Below are positions 37,601 through 49,600 of a stretch of DNA of 64,000 nucleotides, one piece after another (position 1 is the first letter of the stretch; each line of letters begins with the position of its first letter). Source of the stretch: Lycocorax pyrrhopterus obiensis (taxonomy: Eukaryota > Chordata > Aves > Passeriformes > Paradisaeidae). The DNA is taken from positions 24,238,629 to 24,302,628 of the forward strand of contig JACSVZ010000006.1 of assembly GCA_014706295.1 (NCBI GenBank), written 5' to 3'. Below the pieces are notes generated by a model. It searched no databases. It saw nothing but the letters and a program-made list of their open reading frames with translations, and was not told the DNA's origin. Both the position numbers and the translations under genes were made by a program.

Positions 37601-40600
37601 ATCACATCAACCTCTACTTGTCTAAAAAACAGTGTGAAGTATTCTGTATCCTTTTTCCTCAGTGATGCACTGTGTTTTTGTTCAGTCTGTAAGCTGAGGT
37701 AGTAAACTTCAAAAGGGTACTTGATGTACATAGATCTCCGTGCATGGATATAATCTTAATATTTTTGTGTTTTTCCCCTCCCACCCCCGAAAACTTGTGA
37801 ACCAGTCTTTTGTTAAATAGTGTTTATGATATTTATTTTAATGATATAAATGGTCGTACGTGTTTTTTGAAAAGAAGCTGCTACTCAGTTTTTGCAAAAC
37901 AATCTTAGTGAAAGTTTTTTTTCATTAATATTGATGGATCAGCTGCTTGGTATTTTAAACCAGGTAAGAAAAGAAAGGACAGGAAAAACAAAGGGATTTT
38001 TTTTCTTTTGTTTTCAAGTGAAAGGGCTGACTGTTTAAGGAATGCTAGTTAGTTGTGGTACAGCCTTATTTGCTGTGTAGTAAGATCAGCTTCAGAAATT
38101 TATAAATGTTATTTTTCCAAGAACGTATCCTTGAATTGTTATTAGCTGTAGTTCTCGGTTGCTTTTAGGGCATTAACTAATTGCCTCATGGAAACATAGT
38201 TACATAGTCCAAGCTTCAAGAGAATCTGATCTTTGAATAATTTGACTAGCATGTTAAGCTAGGAGTATCTCATTACTTAACACTAACCTGCTTGAAAAAT
38301 CTTCTTTTTTTTTTAATATATCACTTTCAACAAGGTAATTTTGAATTTTGTTAATAATTATGAATGTGTGGCAAACCTCCAATGTTATAGAGTGGTAGGG
38401 CGCAAAAGAGTGGATATGTTGGTTTGACAAGTTAGAACCATAAGGTTTTTGTTCTGAAAGCTATGTTGAGATGTATGAGACAAGGATGTGATATTTGTTT
38501 GTATTTTCAAGTAGTACTTCTGGTTTCTAAGTAGAAATCTCCCTGAAATTACTCAAATTTATAGTTTTCCAAATATTAAGATTAATTTCACTATTGTAAA
38601 TTATATTTTATTTTTTCTAATAGAATCATATCCACAAGTTTCAAAACCAGCTAAAAGACTTTATTTTCATTCCAGCTCCAGATTGGTACATATGAGTTGT
38701 GGATTTTAGTTTAAATATTCTATGTTTTAAGGAGCTAACTTTTTGTAAATGAAGGCGCTTCCGTCCCTTAAAATTGAATCCCAACTTGGAAGCTCTGGAA
38801 CACTCTAATACATAGCAGCCATAAGCTATATAGAATTAATTACATTTACTAACCTAAAGTTTTGCATAAAACTTGTCCCAAACCATAAGTGCACTGTTAT
38901 AATATTTTTTTAAATTCGGGATGCTTTCTGAAATATTTTGCAAATTGGTGTTCTTCTGAAAGCTGCTAGGAGTTTATTGATCAATGCTATATTAAATGTT
39001 TACTTTTTTTTTTAATTTTTTGTGTTGCTTTGTTTCTGTCTTTTGAGAGTTTTAAATGTCAGAAATCTGGCAAAAAATTTTTCTAATTGTCAGGGTGCAA
39101 AGCAATATTAAGATATATTCTAATGTTATGTCAGTCAAACTCTTTGCTAAGAAGAAAAGTAGGTACTTCCATATTTACAGGGAGCTTTAATTTTATTTTA
39201 CAGGACAAGATACAACCAATGCAGGCCCAAAACAGTCTTCGCCTAAACAACCAATCCAAGTAAAAGGTAAGAGATACTTAGTGTATTGAAACTTTACTGC
39301 TGTTTGCTAGTAGTCAAAAAGAAAAAGAAGTGTAAGGAAACTGTGGCTCCTCTTCAATTGTGTGAATGAGTTATGTGAATAGCATTTTAATACACGCTTG
39401 TGTGCCAGCTTTGTTTGGTACCTGTTTGTTTGAAAACGACTCCTAAAAAATCAGATATAGCAGTATTCCTTCTAATTACTCACTCTTCTGTGTTTGTTTG
39501 TAATTTTTGCCTAAGCCGCAGAGTTCTTCCGGAAAAGACTGATTTGTTTGTTCACGTGTCATCGCAGTCTGTCCTCCTTGCGTTTTTTTAGGCATGTCCA
39601 TTCACCCTCTCAGACTTAATGTGGCTAAGCTGAGTACTTGATCTTCCCTGTTCCTTGTTCTAAGTCTTCCTCTGTTCTTTCTTATTACTGAGTTAATCTT
39701 ATCCGTGTTGCTTCTAAATATATTTTGACCATGTGAACTGCCTAATCTGAATTCTGTAAAGTTCCCATTTGTGTGTAATAATATGGTGGGCTTGACACTG
39801 GCTGGACACCAGGTGCTCACCCAAGCCGGTCTATCACTCCCTTCCTTAGTTGGATAGGGTAGAGAAAATGTAATGGAAGACTCCTGAGTTGAGATAAGGA
39901 CAGGGAGAGATCACTCACCGATTACTGTCATAGGCAAAACACATTGGACGTGGGGAAAATCAGTTTATTTTATTGCCAGTCAAATCAGACTACAGTACTG
40001 AGAAATAAAAACTAAGTCTTAAAACACCTTCCTCCAACCCTTCACTTCATTCCAGGCTTAATCTCCTGCTTTTCTCTACCTTCTCACCCCCAGTGGTGCA
40101 GGGAGATGGGGAATGGGAGCTGGCATCAAGCACATTGTCTCTGCCACTCCTTCCTCCTTGGCCATAGGACTCACTCTTCCCCTGCTCCAGCATGAGGTCC
40201 TTCCACAGGAGACAGTCCTCCATGAACTTCTCCAACATGAGTCCTTCCCTCGCACTGCAGTTCTTCGTGAACTGCTCCAGTGTGGATCCCTCTTCCACAG
40301 TGTGCAGTCCTTCAGGCACAGGCTGCTCCAGTGTGGGTCCCCCAGAGGGTCACAAATCCTGCCAGCAAACCTGTTCCAGTATGATCTCCTCCCTTCATGA
40401 GGCGACAGGTCCTGCCAGGAGCTTGCTCCAGTGTGGGTTTCCCACAGGGTCACAGCCTCCTTTGGGCATCCACCTGCTCCAGTGTTTGGTCCTTCATCGG
40501 GAGCACAGCTGCCTCACCACAGGCTGCAGGGGGATTTCTGCTCTGGTGCCTGGAGCAGCTCCTCCCCCTCCTTCTGCACTGACCTTGGTGTCTGCAGAGC

Positions 40601-43600
40601 TGTTTCTGTCATGTGTTCTCACTCTTCTCTCCTGCCTGCACTTGCCATTGTGCCCAGTTCCCCCCCACCACTGCTTGTTAAATACATTATCCCAGAGATG
40701 CTGCTGCTGTTTTGATGGACTCAGCCTTGGCCTGTGGTGGGTCCCTCTTGGGGCTGGCTGGCATTGGATCTGCCAGACATAGTGGAAGCTCCTGGCAGCT
40801 TCTCACAGAAGCCACCCCTGTAGCCCTCCACTACCAAAAAGCTTGCCATGCAAACCTAATACAAGTAAATATATGCTTTACTCTTCAGTTACATTGTTTA
40901 AAAACATGAGTGGGTAAAATAAGAGTGTAACTTTCTTTTGTATTTTTAATTTATCATGCCTTGATTTCACTGCATCTTTATTCACTCCTTCCACACTTTG
41001 TTATACTAATAGTTCCTATTGTATTGTTGTGAGAATTATGCCATTAAAAACTGCTTTAGATTACTCCTAGCCTTCTATGTGTCTAAAGTCCTTCCTGTCT
41101 TTCCTCAAAATAAAGAAACATCAATCATAATTTTTTTTGTAACAAGGTGAATCAGTGTTTATGTGTATTTTCTGTACACTTTTGTCTACATCCTTTATGT
41201 CAATTTCTTTAGATTTGTTGTCGATTAGTGTATGCATGTGGGGAGAAAATACAAGGTAGATAGGAGAAATTTCTGTGAAATAATTGTGAAAATAGGTATA
41301 TCTTTCAGTAAGAGTTTTTCCTGTCTCAAAGATGTGCAAGGAGGAGTGTTTATGTTAAGGATTTTGATCGTGTCTAGAAGGTGGAATTCTATCTTAAAAT
41401 GCTGCTTTGACTTAGAAACTTACTGATCCAAGTACTACTAAGTATTACAAAGACAGTAACATTTTTAAAGGATCACTAATCTTGGAACAATGTCCTTTTT
41501 AAGTGTTTTTTTTTACATTCTCTTTTATAGAGCTTGTCTTTCTCTTGTAAACACCAAATAGTTTTTTTTTCTCCACATTTACTACGGTTTTATACAGTTA
41601 CTTGAACTAGGAGTAGGATTGTTGAGATACTGTGCAATGTACAATTGTAGTACAATATATACAATGTACAATATATGATTTATTTTAGTGAAATTTACCT
41701 ATATTTCTGAAAGATGAATTAGTAAGTGATAAATCTGTAAGTTGTTTTTTAGTAAGGTTAATATGATTTGGGTGTGTATTTTTTAAAAATAAAAGATGGG
41801 AAGTGTTCTTGATTAAAAATTATCAACCTGTTCTAACCTTAGTAAATGGTGTACTGTTTTTAGAAAATATCTTAAGTTTTTTTGATCACCTTCACTCAGA
41901 CCTTTGTGGGATGAATGTGGTTATTCAGGGACTTAAAAAATTGTTCAAGTTCAAAGTGGATGAGAGAAATTAGATTATTATGATAAATATTGTTACCTGT
42001 ACTGTTAGTGCATCATGGAGAGTCAAGCAATATATTTTGTTGCTAAGCTTCAATAAAATAATGTAGAACTCTGAGAAAAATTTTCTCAAAGTCTTTAAAA
42101 GCAGTATCTTTCCCTAAGTATCCTGTGAGGAGTAGCTCTGGACCAACTGTAGAAATCATATCCATCAATGTGATATGCCTGAAGTTCTCGTGTGCTCTAA
42201 GGTCTTCTCACCGGTAGAATCCAAGCTTTTTGTTTTAAGTTGTATTCTGTAATGTTAGTTACATTACAGTGTTGGTTGTGTTATATCCTTCCAAATGTTA
42301 CTAGTCTTCCAATAAGCATATTTTTAATGCATGTTCATGTATAGTGATTTACATTTGAGAATAAGATGAAGTTATGTACATACAGACAAGCAGGAAATAA
42401 TGGCATAAATTTAAAATTCCATTTGTAATTTTTCTGAATGTGTGTGGTGTTCTTTTCCTTGTGCATGAAAATCTGATGTGATAAGAGTACATCTTCTAGA
42501 TATAAAAAGCACTATAAATAAAGAATTAATGTTTTTAATTGTTATAAATGCCCAATGTTAAGAGTACTAATTTTGAAAGTAATAATTTGGAAAAATGACA
42601 TATACAGTCTGCCTCATTTCTCTGTATGCTCTGCAAAGGTCAAAAGTCTTATTTGCCGAAGCTGGACTTGATTACTGGAAAAAGTAGAAATGGAGCAGTC
42701 TGTTGGTATTTCAGTTGCTAGACCAAGGGTTTCCAGCTGGCCATATTTGAATGGTATTTATGTAGCCAAGCAGCATCTCTGACATCAAAGTTGGAGAAGT
42801 AGCTGACAGTGGCAGTTCAGTTTGAGAACCCTGAACTACAGCTTAATAAGTAGCATTTTTGGAGGTAAATCATTCTACTCTTACTCATTGCCACAATGAG
42901 GAAGACAGCTTGCTCTTCAGTCAGTTTTCAAATTCAGTCAATTTTCTGTATCACTGGTAAGCATTGTTGTTCAGATTTCCACTTAGAAATATCACAATAT
43001 GACACTAGATTGAGTTACTTTTTGACGTTTCTGCTGTAGTCTCCATGAGTGACTTAACTTGTGTATCTATTTCTTTAAGTGAAAGCAGTCCTTAAAAAAA
43101 GAGAGTATGGACCAAAATACACACAGAATAACTTCATCACTGGAGTCAGAGCAATAAATGAGTTTTGTCTTAAATCCAGGTATGATGGGTTTGAGTTGAG
43201 ATTTAAATTCTGAAGATTTGTTCTTCTTCTTCTCATATGTGCATGAGAGCTAATTGTGATTGTAGAGTGATTTTGCACGACAACTTTTTCTAAATGCTTT
43301 TGTGGTATACATAATTGTAAGTGGCTGAAGTTAGTTCTTGCTTAGTTTTACAGTGGACTAGGAGCTTGCACTTAATTTTCATGTTTCATTACTTGCTTCT
43401 TAAAGTAGTTTATTTGTACCTATGGGATCATAAATCTAGTTGGGGGAAGACTCCTCTGTTCCTCACTTGTTTTTGCATAATGGTGTAGATGCCCTAATGT
43501 GTAGCTCGGCACAGGAAATTTTATCTGTTTCCCCAAGTAGCTTTGTTATCTTCAGCCTTTTGCAGCTTGTGCTGGGAGCGTGAATTTTGGGATTAAATTT

Positions 43601-46600
43601 GTTAACTTTTCTTGTCACATGACTTCTGATTTCCATTTAGAGATGCTAATTCATAAAACTGCTTGTTTAACATGTGCAAATTATCAGTTACATACATATC
43701 ATTCATTGGATGTTTTATTATATAGTGTTTTAATACTTTGTCTTCAGTATTTCGTAGTATGAAGACATGATTTGGACTTCTGTGTTTGAAAAATAGTAGT
43801 TTTCAATAGCCTCCTAGAGATCACTTGCTTCATGTTGTCTATCTGTTCTGTTTGAAGTAGACAACTTCACTTTTTTTGTACAGCAAATTAGTAATATCAA
43901 AATTGTGGAACATCACCTAGACATAAAAGTCAAGTTAGAACAATATGATTCTTTCCTTGCACTAAACTCTTTGTCCCCTTTCCTTAGTGATTTAGACCAG
44001 CTGAGGAAAATTAAGCGACGAAGTCCCCATGATGACACCGAGACTTTCACTGTGTACCTGAGATCGGATGTAGAGGCAAAGTAAGAACATTTAAAATGGA
44101 TGATGAGAGAGGGAAAAGAGTTTTAAAAGTCAGGTTTGCAATGTAAAAGGTCAATAATGTTTTTCATTTTCTATCAGAACAGATTTTATATCCTGATCAT
44201 TGTAATAATTACTTTGTGTATATAAAATTGGAGGGTATGTTTTTATGCTTGAAAAAAAAGTTGCATGAATAGAAATGTTGTTAAGTTACTTTTACTGCAT
44301 GCAGGTCTCTTGAAGTTTGGGGTAGTCCAGAGGCTCTTGCCAGAGAAAGAAAACGACGTAAAGAGGCAGAGATCAAGTACAGAGAAAGTGAGTATAGAGT
44401 TTTCAAAGAACTTGAAATGTAACAATCAAATATGATTGTTAGAAATCCACCAGATAGTGTTATTTTATTGAGAACATGTAAATTTGAAACTAGCAATTGC
44501 TGACTAGGTTTTATGGCATAATCTTAGAGTAACATGTTACTATCTATGCAGATACAGTCTGTTACTATCTTGCAATTTATCTTCTTTGTGATACAGCAAG
44601 AATGTGCATTCAGTTGAGAGGTATAGTCATACTCTTTTTGGGGGTCTTTCAATTTCTAGATGATAATTTACATTTTCAATGCCTTTGCATTTTTTTCTAA
44701 TTTTTCTAATAGTTTTCTAATTCTAATTTTGAAAAGAGTTATAACTGATCCAAATCTTTTTACCATACCGTTACTCGTTAATTTTTTCCTCTGAAAAGAA
44801 TTCAGCTTGCCTTTGTGTTTCAGAAGGGGAGAAGTACTTCCAAATAATATATTTTTTGTGTAATATTATTTTTGTTATCCTTTCTGATATTATCAATAAC
44901 ATGTACAGCTAGATCAGTAGTTTTTAATGTAGTTTTTATTGACCTGGAGAATAATTTTTGGATATAAATAAAATGCCTGAATTTGCAGAAGTGCGTTGAG
45001 GTTTTCCCTCTGTGCATTATCATTTGTTGGTAGAAATGGTAAAAATGTATAGGATCATAACATGTTGTATTTGGTATTTTGCGTGAGTCTATAACAGCAT
45101 GTGTTTCTGATTAACAGTATCAAGAGAGGAATTTTTTCACAGATAGATCATGTAGCTCTAATTAGAAGTTGGCTGCTACATAAAAAAAAGTAGACTTCAA
45201 TTCCTGAAACTACTGGTTACTAGTACATATTCATGATAATAACTTTTGTATTGCAGATCTGTTTAGAAACCAAAGGCTGTTGTGGGAATACAAGGAGTTC
45301 TTTGGAAATACTAAGGTAAGGATGTTTTCAAGTATTTGGCTAGAAAAGTGTCACGAAATGTATTATGGCACCTTTTGAAGTAAAATTTGTGTAACTGAAT
45401 ACTATTAGAAGATTTATTTGCACTGTAGTATACCAGATCTATATCTGATATGCAGTAGTAAATGTTATGATGAGAGCTTGAATGGGTTCCTACTGTGACA
45501 ATGTAATCCACCTGTAAGAGGGTTTTTTTTTTCAGTTGTCTTCTTATCAAAATTGCAGCTGTACTTGTGATTTCATGTCTAACATATTAATATGTACTGT
45601 GAATATCTTGTTAATGAAGAAAACCTAAGTAGTTTCTTTAAGGAAAATACCCTAGAAGATGAACTCTTTTGTCAATGCACTGCTGGCCCTTCCTCTTTGC
45701 CTAAGCAGACACATACCCTAGATCTAGTGCTTGGGTGTATAGAATGATTCCTTAGCAGGCTCTGGGCCTTATGGCTGCAGTGGCCTCTGCTGGAGACTTC
45801 ATTGGAGGTTTATCTTTTTTATAGCCAACCATTTGCAGAAATATGGAAGACCCCACTGCACTTTGGCTGAACATTGAGTAGTAAATTAGTTGCCTTCAAG
45901 AACTGTAGCTTCACTTTTGCAATATGGGGTAGTGCAAAGTTTTTAATTTAATATTTCATAATTTAATTTTTATTTTTATGATAGGTGTCTCATGAGGTCT
46001 GGATTTAGTTATTAAATAATCTGTTATTTCTTTATGTAGCCACGCTCCAGTACAGCATCTATGTTTTTCAAGGGACCAGGGAAGGTGGTAATGGTAGCTA
46101 TTTGCATGTAAGTAAAAAAAAATAATGTTTTATTTATGCAAGTATAAAGCTATTTATTTATATTGTCCTGGAAATAGGAGCAGTGTGTGTATTTAAGATA
46201 AAGATACCTGTGTCTGTAACTGAAATTAATAGATTTATTTATTTATTGTTGATAGGAGAGAGTTTATGTGAATACATTCATCAGTACATAGTGATCAGGT
46301 ATTGAAGATATCTCTGATGAGAGAAGAGCAATTTTTTTGGAATTGATCAGACTATAGAGTTTCTTAAAGTAAAAACTAAAATTTTGAAGGATGTGAAGAA
46401 GCAGGTATTTAAAGTTGTCCTTTCTTCTTGCTCCTTCTTGAGCAGAAGCTTTTCATACATTTTAAACAGTCTTCCATATAACCAACAGAAAACAATTCAC
46501 TTTTCTCTTTATACTGTTATTTAGCTGTTTTCTTTCCTAATTGAAAAGGGAATATTTTTGGAGTTTTTTTACCTTTCACAAGTTTGAATGAAACAAGGTT

Positions 46601-49600
46601 AAGTTGATGATTCTGATGTAAAACAAATGATCACAGAGACTATCTGGTATGAAATAGGAGGAAGTGTGTTAAGTTCTTCTCTGGAAATGAAGGCTAAAAA
46701 TTACTTGCCGTGAAACCTTGCAGTTTTTAAATACATTTTTTTAATAAAAACTATTTGTTTTTAAAGACCCTATTGATATAACCAAGCATAATAGAAAGAG
46801 GGAAAATACTTTTTTTGGCTCAGGAAACCAAAACATTTTGAGCAGGAAGTAACTCTTTGAGCTTCTGCAAAACTCTATTCTTTTACTTGTGGAAGAAAAA
46901 TAACAAAGCTCATTTGACCAAAAACCTCTCTTTTTACTGAGTATTCTACTAGTAACTGTTCAGAGCCTTCTAAGTTAAAAACATGTAAGAATTTTTAGTA
47001 TGGGTGTTTCTAATGGAAAAAAAAGACTGGGGATGTTGTGGTCATTTCTACCTCCTTCTGTTTCTTGCACTCATACAGAGAAAACAGACCTTTCCTCCTG
47101 CTTTCTAGATAGAGCGTTGCTGTAAACATTGCATTCTCTTCATAAATACCTTTTGATTTTTATTTTTTTGATTTTTCGGTATTGGTATACATGAATGCCT
47201 GGCAGCCAGGCCAGGAGAAGTTTGTAGAGATAGTTGTGTTGCTCAGTCATCTTTTTGTGGAGCTTTTTCAGAAGTTCAAGCTGCTCCTGGAACTCAAATA
47301 TCTGATGACTTTTCAGAGATTAAGTCAAGGCCACCATCAGTGCTTCTTTGCTTGTGGTCCTGATCTTTTTAAAGGCTTTTGGCTTTGTCTCAAGAAGAAT
47401 CAATCTGTCTTAACTTCTGCAGTTAGAATTATTTGGTAGACTTTTAACAAACTTCAGGCTTCCCCAGTGAGGATGAAATGTGGTTCAGTCAAAAGCAGAG
47501 TTGTTTTATGGATCCGTGTGTGAGGGTATAGACCAGCTGCACTGGAACACTCTGTGTTAATAGCATTGGTTTGTGTTCTGTTAAGATTTCCTACTTTCAG
47601 GTCCATGCAGATAGAAATGAAGTAGCTACATTAGTTCAATTCAGTACAAGAGGAAATACTTTCTGGAGTGGTGGTCACTGATGTAAAATGTAACTTTGTT
47701 TCCAACCAAATCAGAGCATTTTAGCTGCCTTCTCAGAATCTGCTGGGTTTGCTTCCTCTAACTTGAGTATAACTTCTGGCACATGTTAAAATATGCCACT
47801 ACAAGATGTTGTTAAAAGTTTCTTATAACACTTAATTTATTTAGATACTTTAAAAAATTGGCAATAAATGAAACTCATGTTAAAAAAGATAGAGGAGGAT
47901 ATTATAATTCTCTAGTCTGATTTTCTGTGCCATATGATTGTAGCAATTAACCTACTGATTCTGATAATGTTTGAAGTGAGAATGTAGACTTGGACTTTAG
48001 TGCTAAGTTACTTTTGTGCAACATAGGACAGTGTTTACTCCAGTAAACCTGTAGCTGTAAAAATGTCTTCTTCATTCACACTGAACATCTTAATGGAGAA
48101 GCTCCACAAATAATTTTTGCAGTGTAGTCTAGTGACAGCCTTGTCTTCCTGTCTCTTGTCTTACATTTGTGTCCTACTGAGAATGGCTCAGACTGAGACT
48201 GAAGTAGGGAACCTTGCACTATAGAATTGGGAGAGGATGTGTAGGAGGCAAAGGACTGAAAAAATAGAAAAGGAAGTTGTTAAGACTTGTATTCTTCCAC
48301 TGGTAGAAAATTAGTTGTTCTGAGTAGTGACTGTGATGGTAGTTTTCAGGAAGTGGTACTTATTTGGGACTGCTTAGAAGTTAATGATTTTTGAAAAATA
48401 AATTGTGTATCAAGTTTAGCTGAGAGGATATTTTTCACAGTAACCATGCAGAAAATCTGTATGAGTTATCTGTCTGCATGGCTCTCTAATTACTAAAATG
48501 ATTTTTGAGTTTACCACTTTCTGGCGGGTAATGCATGATTGTACAGGACTTGTGGTTTTGCTGTAAATATTAAACATCAAATATTCTGTTATTTCTTCTC
48601 TTTCTTTTCAGAAATGGGTTGAATTTTTTCTTTAAGCTACTTGCTTGGGTTTACACGGGTTCTGCAAGTATGTTTTCAGAAGCCATACATTCTTTAGCAG
48701 ACACATGTAACCAGGTGAGTATTTTTTTCCATTCTGCTAAAGTTAGTACTTGTAATAAAACTTGGAATAAAGACAGATACTTACAGTAGTTGTAGTGCAT
48801 TTGAATAAAAAAAATAGGATGCTTTTTAATTTGTATTAATGTAAGAATGAGAAGTCAGAATGTAGATTTTGAAGTTTTTTTAGAAATAAGTTGAAAGAGG
48901 GGAGTTTCAGTAAGAGCTGTACTCAGCTGCTTCATGGATCATCAGTGGTGCTTGAAACTAAGATGATTTTGGTTAATATTTTGGTTGAATGTTAACTTGA
49001 AATGCTTCTCCTGTCAGTTATTGTAATACAATGTCAGACTTTGTTACTTATTAATCTCTAGGTAAAATAATGATGAGAATTTGAGCATCTCGTTTTCTTT
49101 TTCTATTCCTAGATTACCTTATCAGCCTCTCACAGCACAAGTAGCCACATACATGGCACGTTTACTTTGATAAAGTGGAGTGGCAGGCTCAGAATTGGGC
49201 ATGTAATATTAATGTGCAGGGATAAAACTAATGTTGTTTTTCCCACTGTTTTCTATAGTATGCTTGAAGCATGTGTTATGAGACCTTGAAATGATATTGC
49301 AAGGCTTTGAGGGGAAAAAAAAATCAACCCTTAAAGAAAGGGTTGAAAGAAAGGCTCCTGCAGCTCAAGCAAGAGGAGTCCTTGGGTAGCTTGTAACTCA
49401 TAAAATGCAACAGTCTTGTGCTCCTCCAAATTTGAGGAATCTATGGAACCTTAGAGCAGACTGAATATCTTGAAAAGTCTATTAACATAGTTCTGGCAAA
49501 CTTTTTGCTTGAGTTGGACCTCGTATGCTTCTCCGTCCAGAAAGACTGAGTTAGGACTCAGGTTTTGTTTGATGGTTTTACACAACCTTTCAGCTGTTCC

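Noticed and set aside
40185..40525. CRISPR-like spaced repeats
   Set aside because: The units are degenerate and contiguous, with no unique spacers, and the genome is a vertebrate's. It is an LTR tandem array.
40192..40782. 196-codon open frame, and a 125-codon frame on the other strand
   Set aside because: Both fall inside the LTR and are kept open by its tandem units. No retroviral protein motif is visible.
47182..47439. 85-codon + strand frame in SLC30A9 intron 8
   Set aside because: It is the mirror of the more protein-like minus-strand frame reported as a finding, has no exon-like splice signals and matches no part of SLC30A9.
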